DNA of 64,000 nt from Pseudomonas sp. MH9.2 (GTDB lineage: Bacteria > Pseudomonadota > Gammaproteobacteria > Pseudomonadales > Pseudomonadaceae), in NCBI RefSeq assembly GCF_034353875.1, contig NZ_CP133784.1:2880501-2944500 (forward strand), given 5' to 3'. The stretch's first letter is position 1. Each line of letters starts with the position of its first letter. Below are positions 38,818 to 48,076 of the stretch, piece by piece. Under the pieces are notes generated by a model. It searched no databases. It was given only the letters and a program-made list of their open reading frames with translations, and was not told where the DNA came from. Made by a program: the position numbers and the translations under genes.

Positions 38818-40434
38818 CTAGCCGATCTGACGGGCCGAACGCCGGATCAAACCGATGACCGGTAGCAACCCCACCAGAATCAGGGTCAGCGCGGGTAACG
38901 CGGCTCTCGCCCACTCGCCTTCACTGGTCATCTCGAAGATTCGTACCGCCAGGGTATCCCACCCAAATGGACGCATCAGCAAGGTTGCCGGCATCTCTTT
39001 CAGCACATCGACGAAGACCAGCAGCGCAGCGCTCAAGGCGCCGGGCACCAGTAATGGCAGGTAAACCTTGAAGAACAACCGTGGGCCGCTGACCCCCAGA
39101 CTGCGCGCGGCTTCTGGAAGCGAAGGCCGGATGCGCGCCAGGCTATTTTCCAGCGGCCCATAGGCCACCGCAATGAACCGCACCAGATAGGCCAGCAGTA
39201 ATGCCGCCAGACTCCCCAGCAGCAACGGCTTGCCAGCCCCGCCGAGCAAAGTCGACAGCGGGATGACCAACTCGCGATCCAGATAGCTGAACGCCAGCAT
39301 GATCGACACGGCCAACACCGAACCCGGCAGCGCATAACCCAGATTCGCCAGGCTCACGCCAGAGCGGATCGCCTGGGTCGGCGCCAAACGGCGGGCGAAG
39401 GCCAGGATCAGCGCCACACTGACAGTGATCAGTGCTGCCATGCTGCCCAAATACAGGGTGTGCAGGATTAGCCCGGTGTAGCGCTCATCCAGATCGAAGC
39501 GGCCGCGCTGCCAGACCCACACGACCAATTGCAGCAGCGGAATCACAAACGCGCAGACAAACACCAAGCCGCACCAGGCACTGGCGGCCAGCGCTTTCAA
39601 ACCGCGCAGGTGGTACAGCGCCTTGACCCTGGGGCGCTCGTTACTCGGGCGGCTTGCACCACGGGCACGGCGCTCGCCATACAGCACGACCATCACTGCC
39701 AGCAGCAACAGGCTCGCCAACTGCGCCGCGCTGGAGAGACTGAAGAAGCCGTACCAGGTTTTGTAGATGGCGGTGGTGAAGGTGTCAAAGTTGAACACGG
39801 CCACGGCACCGAAGTCCGCCAGCGTCTCCATCAGCGCCAACGCCACACCTGCGCCTATCGCGGGCCTCGCCATGGGCAACGCCACTCGCCAGAACGCCTG
39901 CCAGGGCGATTGGCCGAGCACTCGCGCCGCTTCCATCAAGCCCTTGCCCTGCGCAAGGAACGCCGTGCGCGCCAGCAGATACACATACGGGTAGAACACC
40001 AACACCAGGACGATGATCACCCCGCCGGTGGATCGCACGCGCGGCAGGCGCAGGCCGCTGCCAAACACGTCGCGCAGCAGGGTTTGCACCGGCCCGGCGA
40101 AATCCAGCAGGCCGACGAAGACGAACGCCAGCACATAGGCCGGAATCGCAAACGGCAACATCAATGCCCAATCCAGCCAGCGACGGCCGGGAAACTCGCA
40201 CAAGCTGGTCAGCCACGCGAGGCTGACACCGAGCACGGTCACCCCGATACCGACGCCCACGATGAGCTGCAAAGTGTTGCCCAACAGGCGCGGCATCTGG
40301 GTTTCCCACAAATGCCCCCAGATTTGCTGATCGATGGTTTGCCAGGACAGCAGCAACACACTCACCGGCAACAGCACCAACGCCGCGATGGCAAAGACCA
40401 GCGGGTACCAACGGCGTTGTGCGGAATGGGCCAC
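38818..40434 (-). CDS. Iron(III) ABC transporter permease (FbpB-like)
   Basis: 538-residue duplicated permease with about 12 hydrophobic segments, each half carrying the binding-protein-dependent transport loop ([20 protein letters not shown] and [20 protein letters not shown]). This tandem arrangement marks the FbpB/SfuB ferric-iron permeases. It lies downstream of the periplasmic binding-protein gene, separated by a REP doublet. No ATPase (FbpC) gene follows; the next gene on this strand is gcvT. The ATPase must be supplied from elsewhere or shared. ATG 40434 start ([14 protein letters not shown]); GAGAACCCTCCGTGGCCC precedes it. Confidence 0.92.
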   Translation of the reverse strand: MAHSAQRRWYPLVFAIAALVLLPVSVLLLSWQTIDQQIWGHLWETQMPRLLGNTLQLIVGVGIGVTVLGVSLAWLTSLCEFPGRRWLDWALMLPFAIPAYVLAFVFVGLLDFAGPVQTLLRDVFGSGLRLPRVRSTGGVIIVLVLVFYPYVYLLARTAFLAQGKGLMEAARVLGQSPWQAFWRVALPMARPAIGAGVALALMETLADFGAVAVFNFDTFTTAIYKTWYGFFSLSSAAQLASLLLLAVMVVLYGERRARGASRPSNERPRVKALYHLRGLKALAASAWCGLVFVCAFVIPLLQLVVWVWQRGRFDLDERYTGLILHTLYLGSMAALITVSVALILAFARRLAPTQAIRSGVSLANLGYALPGSVLAVSIMLAFSYLDRELVIPLSTLLGGAGKPLLLGSLAALLLAYLVRFIAVAYGPLENSLARIRPSLPEAARSLGVSGPRLFFKVYLPLLVPGALSAALLVFVDVLKEMPATLLMRPFGWDTLAVRIFEMTSEGEWARAALPALTLILVGLLPVIGLIRRSARQIG

Positions 40435-40470
40435 GGAGGGTTCTCAAAAGAGGGGAAATACGAAAAGTGC

Positions 40471-40531
40471 CATCGCGGGCAAGCGCGCCTACAGCAGATT
40501 GCGACCTGTAGGCGCGCGTTCGCCCGCGATC
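40471..40531. repeat. REP doublet between binding-protein and permease genes
   Basis: ATCGCGGGCAAGCGCGCCTA (part of 40472-40494) and TAGGCGCGCGTTCGCCCGCGAT (40509-40530) are inverted copies around an 11-base centre. It is intercistronic on the transport operon, a position where REPs raise the ratio of the upstream gene's mRNA. Confidence 0.8.
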
Positions 40532-40557
40532 CAGGCGACAGGGTATGCCTGGCTAAC

Positions 40558-41559
40558 TCAATTCCAGCCAGCGCGATCCATCATGCGGATAGCTTCAGCC
40601 TGACGCTTGCCTGCCACTTCGACGGGGATAGTATCCGCCTTGAAGGCGCCCCAGCTGGCGACTTCTGCCGATGGCGCAACGGTTGGGTTAGCAGGGAACT
40701 CCTGATTGATGTCCGCAAAGATTTTCTGCGCTTGCGGCTTGGTCATCCACTCGACCAATGCCTTGGCCGCTTCAGGATGCGGTGCGTGCTGGGTCAAGCC
40801 GACGCCCGAAAGATTGACGTGAACGCCACGATCCGACTGATTGGGCCAGAACAACTTCACCGCCAGTTTCGGGTTCTGCTTGTGCAGACGACCGTAGTAG
40901 TAAGTGTTGACGATGCCGACATCACACTGCCCGGCGTTGATCGCTTCCAGCACAGCGATGTCATCGGAGAACACGTCGGTCGACAGGTTATTGACCCAAC
41001 CCTTGAGGATATTTTCGGACTGCTCGGCACCGTGGGTTTCGATCAGGGTCGCCGTCAGCGATTGGTTGTAGACCTTCTTCGCCGTACGCAGGCACAGGCG
41101 CCCTTCCCAATTTTTGTCCGCCAGCGCTTCGTAGGTGGACAAGTCAGCCGGTTTTACCCGGTCGGTGGAGTAGGCGATGGTCCGCGCGCGCAGGCTCAGA
41201 CCGGTCCAGCTGTGGGTGGACGAGCGGTATTGTTTAGGAATGTTGGCGTCGATCACGGGTGAGGTAAACGGCTGGAGAATGCCCATTTGCTCGGCTTGCC
41301 ACAGGTTACCGGCGTCGACCGTGAGCAGCAGGTCCGCCGTGGCGTTCTTGCCCTCGGCCTTGATCCGTTGCATCAGCGGCGCTTCCTTGTCCGTGATGAA
41401 CTTTATCTTGACCCCGGTTTCAGCGGTGTAAGCGTCGAATACCGGTTTGATCAGCTCATCGATACGCGATGAGTACACCACTACCTCATCGGCGGCCTGG
41501 GCGGCGCTGCCGAGCACTGTCAGTGCCAAGGCAGTCAGAATACGCTTGCTTACCTGCAT
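40558..41559 (-). CDS. Periplasmic iron(III)-binding protein (FbpA-like)
   Basis: Extracellular solute-binding protein for ferric iron. 333 residues with signal peptide [22 protein letters not shown]. The mature start [13 protein letters not shown] and the iron-ligand region [12 protein letters not shown] with paired tyrosines match the FbpA/FutA family; a conserved Ser/Asp loop is seen in [14 protein letters not shown]. First gene of the two-gene transport operon. A palindromic AAATGG...CCATTT lies 30 bases before the start and may be a control site. Confidence 0.93.
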   Translation of the reverse strand: MQVSKRILTALALTVLGSAAQAADEVVVYSSRIDELIKPVFDAYTAETGVKIKFITDKEAPLMQRIKAEGKNATADLLLTVDAGNLWQAEQMGILQPFTSPVIDANIPKQYRSSTHSWTGLSLRARTIAYSTDRVKPADLSTYEALADKNWEGRLCLRTAKKVYNQSLTATLIETHGAEQSENILKGWVNNLSTDVFSDDIAVLEAINAGQCDVGIVNTYYYGRLHKQNPKLAVKLFWPNQSDRGVHVNLSGVGLTQHAPHPEAAKALVEWMTKPQAQKIFADINQEFPANPTVAPSAEVASWGAFKADTIPVEVAGKRQAEAIRMMDRAGWN

Positions 41560-41588
41560 GGGAGTGGTCTCGTGTCAGAAAATTGAGT

Positions 41589-41613
41589 CGAAATGGTAGT
41601 GAATCCCATTTGC
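41589..41613. promoter_or_regulatory. Palindrome upstream of iron-binding protein gene, possible Fur-type site
   Basis: Perfect inverted 6-mers AAATGG/CCATTT separated by nine bases, in the promoter region. It matches the Fur consensus only loosely; regulation by iron is expected for this gene class but not shown by this motif alone. Confidence 0.3.
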
Positions 41614-41663
41614 CTTCTCAACCAAACTGACAGCGGAGCCGTTACCGGATGTTACGCCGCCCC

Positions 41664-42884
41664 CTACAACCGGGCCAGTTCAGGCAGGTCACCGGACAAT
41701 CCCAACGCCTGACGCACGAACATCGCTTTGGCTTCCGGCAGGCTATCGACCCACTTCAGGCCGGTGTTGCGCAACCAGCGCAAGGGCAGTGGATCGGCCT
41801 GGAACAGGCGTTCCAAGCCTTCCATTGCCGCCATCAATGCCAGGTTGTGTGGCATGCGGCGGCGCTCAAAACGGCTGAGTACGCGAACATCGGCTAAGCG
41901 TTCGCCTCGGCTGGCGGCATGCAGCAACACTTCGGCCAACACTGCGGCATCCAGAAAGCCCAGATTGACGCCCTGCCCGGCCAGCGGGTGAATGGTGTGC
42001 GCCGCATCGCCAATCAATGCCAGGCCTTCGGCCACGTAGCGCTTGGCGTGCCGTTGACGCAATGGCACGCACACCCGCGGGTCAGCACTGAGCACGGTGC
42101 CGAGACGGCCTTCGAAGGCTTTTTCCAGGTCGCGGCAGAACTCATCATCGCCCAGCGCCATCAAGCGCTGCGCTTCGGTCGGGGTCACCGACCAGACAAT
42201 CGAGCACCAATGCTCGCCTTCACGTTCCAACGGCAGGAACGCCAGCGGCCCCTCATCGGTAAAGCGCTGCCAAGCGGTGTGCTGATGCGAATCAGCGGTG
42301 CGCACGCTGGTGACAATGGCGTGGTGCAGGTAGTCCCACTCCCGGGTCGCGCACCCCGTGAGGCGGCGTACCGCCGAGTTAGCGCCATCAGCGGCGATCA
42401 CCAGCGGCGCACGCAACACACGACCGTCGGCCAGCGTCAGCAGCCAATCGTCCCCGGAACGGCGCATCTGTTCGAGACGCGCGTTGGCCAGCAGCCCGAT
42501 GTCACTGTCATGCAAGCGCTCAAGCAGAGCATCTTGAACCACGCGGTTCTCGACGATATGCCCCAGCACGTCGGCGTGCACGCTGGCCGCCGAGAAATGA
42601 ACCTGCCCGGTGCCGCTGCCGTCCCACACCTGCATCTCGCGATACGGGCTGGCGCGGCGTGCGGCGATGCCGTCCCACACGTTCAAACGATCAAGAATGC
42701 GCTGGCTCGCTGCGGACAAGGCACTGACCCGCGGCTCGAACGCTGACTGCGGATCGAAGGGCTTGACGCTCAGCGGACCGCCATCGAGCACCAGAATTTC
42801 CAGGCCACTGTCCTTTAACGCCAGCGCAAGTGCGCTACCGACCATTCCAGCCCCGACAATCAGCAGATCTGCGCGCGTTTCCAT
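41664..42884 (-). CDS. ubiI: UbiI/VisC-type FAD-dependent ubiquinone biosynthesis hydroxylase
   Basis: Aromatic-ring monooxygenase of the UbiH/UbiF/COQ6 family, which adds a hydroxyl during ubiquinone synthesis. 406 residues. FAD-binding: LLIVGAGMVGSALALALKDSG at the N-terminus, the DG motif LVIAADGANSAVRRL, and ALIGDAAHTIHPLAGQGVNLG near residue 285. It follows ubiH by 52 bases on the same strand, in the order ygfB-pepP-ubiH-ubiI seen in E. coli. Which ring carbon it acts on is inferred from synteny (C5). Confidence 0.88.
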   Translation of the reverse strand: METRADLLIVGAGMVGSALALALKDSGLEILVLDGGPLSVKPFDPQSAFEPRVSALSAASQRILDRLNVWDGIAARRASPYREMQVWDGSGTGQVHFSAASVHADVLGHIVENRVVQDALLERLHDSDIGLLANARLEQMRRSGDDWLLTLADGRVLRAPLVIAADGANSAVRRLTGCATREWDYLHHAIVTSVRTADSHQHTAWQRFTDEGPLAFLPLEREGEHWCSIVWSVTPTEAQRLMALGDDEFCRDLEKAFEGRLGTVLSADPRVCVPLRQRHAKRYVAEGLALIGDAAHTIHPLAGQGVNLGFLDAAVLAEVLLHAASRGERLADVRVLSRFERRRMPHNLALMAAMEGLERLFQADPLPLRWLRNTGLKWVDSLPEAKAMFVRQALGLSGDLPELARL

Positions 42885-42936
42885 GCTTTAAATCGTTCTC
42901 GCTTGTGGCCTAAGCCGTGTTTTAAGAATCCGCGCG

Positions 42937-44124
42937 TCACACATCGGATCGAGTTCCCAACCCCATGGCCTGACGGGCAAACCAGCGTTTGGCCGGCGGT
43001 AACAGATCCAGTCCCAGCAGGCCCAGATTGCGTCCGGCACCGACCAAGGGCTGGGAGCTGCCGAACAGTCGCGTGACCTGATCGGAGAAGCCCACGGTCA
43101 ATTGCTGATCCAGTCGCTGACGCTCGCGATAGGCCTGCAACGTGGCGAAATCGCCAGGCATGCTTTGGCTCGCCAGCAGCGCCTCCGCCAGCGCATCGGC
43201 ATCGCGCAACGACAGGTTGAAACCCTGACCGGCAATCGGGTGCAGGCTATGGGCGGCGTTGCCCAGTACCGCCAGATGCGGCCGCACTTGCTCTTCGGCC
43301 TCGACCAGCGTCAGCGGATAAATATGCCGCGCCCCGACCTGACGCAAAGCGCCCAGGCGATAACCGAACACGCCCTGCAGCTCGCTGAGAAAACTACGAT
43401 CATCCAGATTGGCCAAGCGCTGCGCATCCATCCCCGCACGGGTCCAGACCAGCGCACAGCGGTTTTCCTGCAACGGCAGCAGCGCCATCGGGCCTTCTTC
43501 GGTGAAACGTTCGAAAGCCTGGCCGCAATGGGCTTCGCTCGGGGTGATGTTGACGATCAGCGCGCTCTGGTTATAAGGCCGCTGCCGGACGCCAATGCCT
43601 AATTGCTCGCGCAGGCTCGAGCGACCGCCGTCGGCAAGAATCGCCAGGTCGCACTCCAGCTCGGTTTCATCATCCAGGGTCAGCCGATAACCATCCGTCA
43701 ACGGCTGCATGCGCTTGACCTCGGCCGGGCAACGCCAACTGATCACGTCTTTGTCCAGGCCTTGCCACAGGCATTGGCCCAGCCAGGCGTTCTCCACGAC
43801 GTAGCCCAGCGCCGGAACGCCCTCTTCGATCGCCGACAAACGTGCTGCGCCGAAACGCCCACGGTCGGACACCTGGATCTGCAGGATCGGTTCGGCACGG
43901 CGGCTGATCTGCTGCCACACGCCCAGGCGCTCGTAGATTCGCCGGGCGCCAAACGACAGCGCTGACGAACGTGCGTCGTAGCTCGGCTGATACGCATCAC
44001 CCGGTGCAAAGGGTTCGATCAGAACGATCTTCCAGCCGCGTGCCTTGGCGCCCGCCTGAAGGGCCAGCGCCAGACTGGCACCCACCAGGCCGCCGCCCAC
44101 AATGGCAAGATTGACCCGGCTCAT
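42937..44124 (-). CDS. ubiH: 2-octaprenyl-6-methoxyphenol hydroxylase
   Basis: FAD monooxygenase of ubiquinone synthesis, C1 hydroxylation in E. coli. 395 residues with AIVGGGLVGASLALALQAGAK, the motif LAILADGGRSSLREQLG and AVLGNAAHSLHPIAGQGFNLS. It overlaps pepP by four bases (ATGA), so translation is coupled. The paralogous next gene shares family motifs; assignment of each to its reaction rests on gene order. Confidence 0.92.
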   Translation of the reverse strand: MSRVNLAIVGGGLVGASLALALQAGAKARGWKIVLIEPFAPGDAYQPSYDARSSALSFGARRIYERLGVWQQISRRAEPILQIQVSDRGRFGAARLSAIEEGVPALGYVVENAWLGQCLWQGLDKDVISWRCPAEVKRMQPLTDGYRLTLDDETELECDLAILADGGRSSLREQLGIGVRQRPYNQSALIVNITPSEAHCGQAFERFTEEGPMALLPLQENRCALVWTRAGMDAQRLANLDDRSFLSELQGVFGYRLGALRQVGARHIYPLTLVEAEEQVRPHLAVLGNAAHSLHPIAGQGFNLSLRDADALAEALLASQSMPGDFATLQAYRERQRLDQQLTVGFSDQVTRLFGSSQPLVGAGRNLGLLGLDLLPPAKRWFARQAMGLGTRSDV

Positions 44125-45455
44125 GCTGCCTCGACACGTGCAGCGGCCATCAAGGCCTCAATCTCGGCGACGGTTTTTGGCACGCCACCAGAAAGAATTT
44201 CACAACCGTGTTTAGTCACCACAACGTCATCCTCGATCCGTACACCAATCCCACGCCATTTCTTCGCGACGGTCTGATTATCCGGGGCGATATAAATCCC
44301 CGGCTCCACGGTCAGCGTCATGCCAACTTCCAGCACACGCCATTCGCCGCCGACTTTATATTCGCCGACATCGTGCACGTCCATGCCCAGCCAATGACCG
44401 GCGCGGTGCATGTAAAACGCTTTATAGGCCTCGTTGACGATCAAATCGCCAACGTCGCCCACCAGCAGCCCGAGCTCGACCAACCCGGCCGTAATGACCT
44501 GCACCGTGGCTTCATGCGCTTGGTTCCAGTGCTTGTCTGGGCCGATGGCGGCAAATGCGGCGTCCTGCGCTTTGAGCACCAACTCGTAGATCGCTTTCTG
44601 CTCAGGCGAAAATTTACCGCTGACCGGGAACGTCCGCGTGATGTCGCTGGCGTAGCAGTCGATCTCACAGGCCGCGTCGATCAGCACCAGATCCCCATCC
44701 TTGAGCAATGCGTCGTTTCCCTGATAGTGCAGGATGCAGGCATTGCGGCCCGAGGCCACGATGGAACCATAGGCCGGCATCTTCGCCCCGCCCTTGCGGA
44801 ACTCGTAATCCAGCTCGGCTTCCAGACTGAATTCATGCAAGCCGGCACGGCTGGCCTGCATCGCGCGCACATGGGCTCGCGCTGAGATCTCGGCGGCGCA
44901 GCGCATGACTTTGACTTCTGCCGCTGATTTATACAGACGCATGTCGTGCAGCAAATGATCCAGCGCAACAAATTCGTTCGGCGGCTGCGCACCCAGATGC
45001 GCTTTGGAGCGAATCACATTGATCCAGTCCATCAAATGACGATCGAATTCAGGGTTGCTGCCCATAGCCGAATACACCCGGTCACGCCCTTCGATCAGGC
45101 CCGGCAGGATGTCGTCGATATCATTGATCGGGAACGCGTCGTCGGCCCCAAAGTCACGCATTGCGCCTTCCTGCCCGGCACGCAGACCGTCCCACAGCTC
45201 GCGCGTAGGGTTGCGTTCACGGCAGAACAGCACGTACTCGCCGTACTCACGGCCAGGGATCAGCACAATCACGGCTTCCGGTTCGGGGAAGCCGCTGAGG
45301 TACTGGAAGTCGCTGTCCTGACGGTAGACATGCTCGACGTCGCGATTGCGGATAGCCACCGCAGAGGCTGGCAAAATGGCGATACTGTTGGGCACCATCT
45401 GCGCCATCAGGGCTTTACGTCGACGGGCGTATTCCGACTTCGGGATATGGATCAT
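44121..45455 (-). CDS. pepP: Xaa-Pro aminopeptidase P
   Basis: Mn2+-dependent aminopeptidase that removes N-terminal residues next to proline. 444 residues from ATG 45455 (MIHIPKSEYARRRKALMAQM); the upstream in-frame extension lacks a good site. Metal ligands of the pita-bread fold: LVLIDAACEIDCYASDITRTF (shown in part; two Asp), YMHRAGHWLGMDVHDVG (His), MTLTVEPGIYI (Glu), and GVRIEDDVVV (Glu). Between ygfB and ubiH. Confidence 0.95.
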   Translation of the reverse strand: MIHIPKSEYARRRKALMAQMVPNSIAILPASAVAIRNRDVEHVYRQDSDFQYLSGFPEPEAVIVLIPGREYGEYVLFCRERNPTRELWDGLRAGQEGAMRDFGADDAFPINDIDDILPGLIEGRDRVYSAMGSNPEFDRHLMDWINVIRSKAHLGAQPPNEFVALDHLLHDMRLYKSAAEVKVMRCAAEISARAHVRAMQASRAGLHEFSLEAELDYEFRKGGAKMPAYGSIVASGRNACILHYQGNDALLKDGDLVLIDAACEIDCYASDITRTFPVSGKFSPEQKAIYELVLKAQDAAFAAIGPDKHWNQAHEATVQVITAGLVELGLLVGDVGDLIVNEAYKAFYMHRAGHWLGMDVHDVGEYKVGGEWRVLEVGMTLTVEPGIYIAPDNQTVAKKWRGIGVRIEDDVVVTKHGCEILSGGVPKTVAEIEALMAAARVEAA

Positions 45456-45539
45456 AAGGCAGGTGAGGTCCCCTTTTGGGCGCCGCCGGCGATGCGCCTG
45501 GATCACAGGCTCAACGCCGGGAGCGCCAATGATGAGTAA

Positions 45540-46094
45540 TCAATGCAAAGAAGGTTTCGGCTCAGGCACGGCGGGCTTGTTGCATTCGGTGAACAGTAAC
45601 AGGGGGGCGACGCGCAAGTACTCCATCACTTCCATGTAGTCGGTCTCGCCGTCTTCGGAGTCTTCCAGCGCGTCCTGCACTTGAGCGACAGCGGCCAAAT
45701 CCTGCAACACTTCCATGGCTTCGGTGCTGATCTCATTGTCGCGAGCAGTCAGCCCGAAACCCGCGAGGAAGCCCTGGCACCATTCGCCCAGCGCGATGGC
45801 GCGTTCGCCAAGCGGCGCGTCATCGCTGGGGAGCAAGAGCACAACCGTCATGTCGTCGCTGGTGAGTTCACCCTTGACCATTTCCTGTAATCCGATCAAC
45901 GCCTGACGTACGTTATCTTCAGGCGCGGCGCCCAGTACTTCGGTCGCATCGACCATCCAGCCGTCGACATCGAAGCCGGCACCGGCACAACTGCGGCCCA
46001 GAAGAAAGCCGTGCAACTCGGCCGGAGAGACGGAATGACCGCTGCTGTTGAGCAGGGTGGCAAAAGCTTTGTACGGGGAATTCTGAATAGGCAT
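45540..46094 (-). CDS. ygfB: UPF0149 family protein YgfB
   Basis: 184-residue YecA/UPF0149 family protein. Visible are the [21 protein letters not shown] start, [11 protein letters not shown] and the acidic C-terminal half ([19 protein letters not shown]). In P. aeruginosa YgfB is reported to repress the ampDh3 programme and so affect beta-lactam resistance; that role is taken from published work, not visible here. It heads the ygfB-pepP-ubiH-ubiI operon; the divergent TIGR02449 gene begins 180 bases away. Confidence 0.92.
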   Translation of the reverse strand: MPIQNSPYKAFATLLNSSGHSVSPAELHGFLLGRSCAGAGFDVDGWMVDATEVLGAAPEDNVRQALIGLQEMVKGELTSDDMTVVLLLPSDDAPLGERAIALGEWCQGFLAGFGLTARDNEISTEAMEVLQDLAAVAQVQDALEDSEDGETDYMEVMEYLRVAPLLLFTECNKPAVPEPKPSLH

Positions 46095-46274
46095 GGGTAA
46101 CTAGGCGCCAAGCGGCGCAATGTCTAGAATGGAGGTCTTGTATCCTAGGGCGTGCGGTCATTTATTTCCAGCGATTGCACCCGCAGACTCGCCAAGACTG
46201 TCGAAGCCGCTGTTTTTAGCGTGTCAAAACGCCAGCTGCTGCGCCATTCATCAGAAAGTATTCAGTGGGACACA

Positions 46275-46484
46275 ATGGAAGACACCGATTTGCAAGCGCT
46301 GATGGCTCGACTGGAGTTGCTGATTAAGCGTGTCGAGCAACTTAAAAGCCAAAATGGACTCTTAGTAGCTCAGGAAAAAACCTGGCGCGAGGAACGCGCT
46401 CACCTCATTGAGAAAAACGAAATCGCCCGTCACAAGGTTGAATCGATGATTTCGCGCCTCAAAGCCCTGGAGCAAGACTCATGA
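46275..46484 (+). CDS. TIGR02449 family coiled-coil protein (ZapB-like)
   Basis: 69 residues from ATG 46275 (MEDTDLQALMARLELLIKRV). Almost entirely a heptad coiled coil with Leu/Ile at a/d positions, ending SRLKALEQDS. It overlaps zapA by four bases (ATGA) and precedes it in gammaproteobacteria. A cell-division accessory role, like ZapB which binds ZapA, is plausible but inferred from context. The start has only a weak ribosome-binding site (GTGGGACACA). Confidence 0.82.
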   Translation: MEDTDLQALMARLELLIKRVEQLKSQNGLLVAQEKTWREERAHLIEKNEIARHKVESMISRLKALEQDS

Positions 46485-46798
46485 GTTCAAATAACAGCGT
46501 TACCGTTCAGATCCTCGACAAAGAATACTCGATCATCTGCCCTCAGGAAGAGCGCACCAATCTGGTCAGCGCGGCGCGTTATCTGGACGGCAAAATGCGC
46601 GAAATCCGCAGCAGCGGCAAAGTCATCGGGGCCGACCGCATCGCCGTGATGGCGGCACTGAACATCACTCATGACTTGCTGCACAAGCAGGCAGTGCCTG
46701 ACGTTCAAGCCAGTGGCTCGACCCGCGAGCAAGTACGCGATCTGCTGGAAAGGGTTGATCTAGTGCTGGCCACCGATCCGGAACCCAGCCAAAAGTGA
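46481..46798 (+). CDS. zapA: Cell division protein ZapA
   Basis: FtsZ-ring-associated protein that bundles FtsZ protofilaments. 105 residues; N-terminal VTVQILDKEYSIICPQEERTNL with the conserved dimer-globular domain, then YLDGKMREIRSSGKVIGADRIAVMAAL (in part: GADRIAVMAALNITHDLL) and a C-terminal helix. It is coupled to the TIGR02449 gene and lies immediately before 6S RNA, the usual order in gammaproteobacteria. Confidence 0.95.
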   Translation: MSSNNSVTVQILDKEYSIICPQEERTNLVSAARYLDGKMREIRSSGKVIGADRIAVMAALNITHDLLHKQAVPDVQASGSTREQVRDLLERVDLVLATDPEPSQK

Positions 46799-46818
46799 TT
46801 CTTGCGTAACGTTTCGGG

Positions 46819-46824
46819 TATACT
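46819..46824 (+). promoter_or_regulatory. Likely -10 element of 6S RNA
   Basis: TATACT lies about seven bases before the expected 5' end of 6S RNA. The -35 region is weak (TGATTC at 17-base spacing). Confidence 0.45.
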
Positions 46825-46830
46825 TGCGAC

Positions 46831-47008
46831 CGCTCCCTGGAGTGCTTGCCAGTCGGTCATGTCCCTGAGCCGATACGCACAACCACGGGGGTTGCACGTT
46901 GGGGACGGTGTGCATGTCCGCTTGACGGAAAGCCTTAAGTCCTCCTGCAATCTCCACCTTGAACTTTCGGGTTCAAGGGCTACACCGACAGCGGTTCGTC
47001 GGGGAGTC
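46831..47008 (+). ncRNA. ssrS: 6S RNA
   Basis: Between zapA and fau, where ssrS lies in gammaproteobacteria. Matches to E. coli 6S include GTCCCTGAGCCGATA near the 5' side, GGAAAGCCTTAAG in the middle, and ACCTTGAACTTTCGGGTTCAAGGGCTACA near the 3' side (in part: CCTTGAAC...GTTCAAGG). The ends pair (CTCCCTGG with GGGGAG), giving the long hairpin with central bubble that mimics an open promoter and binds sigma-70 RNA polymerase. Ends are estimates; about 178 nucleotides. The transcript commonly runs on into fau. Confidence 0.92.
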
Positions 47009-47097
47009 TTTTATTTCTGTCCATTGCCCGTCTCGCTGACTGGCAATGGTCATCACGCGTACGCCGCCGTGCCGTACTCGCTTCTGGATCAGCGCAG

Positions 47098-47694
47098 ATG
47101 ACCAATCCCGCGCCTCTTTCACGCCAGCAACTGCGCACTCAGTTGCGCAAGGCCCGTCGCGCCTTGAACCCAAGCCAGCAACGCCAGGCCGCTCTCGGCT
47201 TATACCGGCAGTTGGCGCAACATCCTCTGTTTCGCCGCGCCAGACACATCGCCCTGTATCTCCCCAATGACGGTGAAATCGATCCGCGCCTGATATTGCG
47301 TGCGGCTCAACGACGCGGCAAGAAAACCTATCTGCCCGTGCTCAGCGCCTGGCCGCGAACCAAGATGGTTTTCCAGCAAGTGCGCCACGGCGAAAAATTC
47401 AGGCCCAATCGCTTCCGCATCCCGGAACCCCACATCAATGCGGCAAAGCAGCGCACGATCTGGGCCCTGGATTTGATTTTCTTGCCACTGGTTGGCTTTG
47501 ATGACGTAGGCGGTCGGCTGGGCATGGGCGGCGGTTTTTACGACCGCAGCCTGGCCTATCAGGCGCGCAGAAAGGCTTGGCAGAAACCCGTGTTGCTTGG
47601 GCTCGCACATGAATGCCAGAAGGTGGAGCGATTGGCGCAAGCCAGTTGGGATGTGCCACTACAAGGCACCGTGACGGATAAGCGCTGGTATTGA
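47098..47694 (+). CDS. fau: 5-formyltetrahydrofolate cyclo-ligase
   Basis: Converts 5-formyl-THF to 5,10-methenyl-THF with ATP. 198 residues. Motifs: LRTQLRKARRALNPSQQ, HIALYLPNDGEIDPRLI, GRLGMGGGFYDRSLA (substrate/phosphate loop) and a basic C-terminus. It is 89 bases downstream of 6S RNA and probably cotranscribed. It complements the folate and glycine cleavage genes in this window. Confidence 0.95.
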   Translation: MTNPAPLSRQQLRTQLRKARRALNPSQQRQAALGLYRQLAQHPLFRRARHIALYLPNDGEIDPRLILRAAQRRGKKTYLPVLSAWPRTKMVFQQVRHGEKFRPNRFRIPEPHINAAKQRTIWALDLIFLPLVGFDDVGGRLGMGGGFYDRSLAYQARRKAWQKPVLLGLAHECQKVERLAQASWDVPLQGTVTDKRWY

Positions 47695-47729
47695 ATGGCT
47701 GATCCGCCCCACGCCAGGCATGGGAGCAA

Positions 47730-47882
47730 TCAGTGTCGCTGCAATGGTTTTTTCTGCTGTTGTACGATTTCAACCGGAGCATCAGCGTTGTTTGCCCACA
47801 GGCTTTGCGCGTAACCCGTAGTCACCACACCCAAACCGAACAAGAAAGCCAATACCCACAATACATCCGGTTTGCGTTTCAT
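47730..47882 (-). CDS. 50-residue exported or membrane-anchored peptide, unknown function
   Basis: Short minus-strand gene: ATG at 47882, stop at 47730, 50 residues. The start has a strong site, AAGGGGGG, six bases upstream. The N-terminus MKRKPDVLWVLAFLFGLGVV has positive residues followed by a hydrophobic stretch (to about residue 25, VTTGYAQS), like a signal peptide or anchor; the rest, SLWANNADAPVEIVQQQKK, is hydrophilic. It is convergent with fau and divergent from the EVE-domain gene. The clear ribosome-binding site and protein-like composition support a real gene; I recognise no family. Confidence 0.7.
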   Translation of the reverse strand: MKRKPDVLWVLAFLFGLGVVTTGYAQSLWANNADAPVEIVQQQKKPLQRH

Positions 47883-48076
47883 CGACTGCCCCCCCTTAGG
47901 CAAATCAATACGATGTCCGCTACGGTTTTTATAGGCCGTGCAGCAGCGCGATGCTTAAAATCCCGGGCATTCTCCGACAACGCGAACTGACACGCAAATG
48001 CTGGCGTCAACCGACCGTCGGTTAGTCATGAAATCGTTCAACAACTTGACCATTACCCGATTCAGGAGCGCAACCC

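Noticed and set aside
39529..41262. Open frame of 577 codons spanning permease and binding-protein genes in antisense
   Set aside because: It crosses two real genes and a REP element; residues are Gln/His/Arg-rich shadow sequence.
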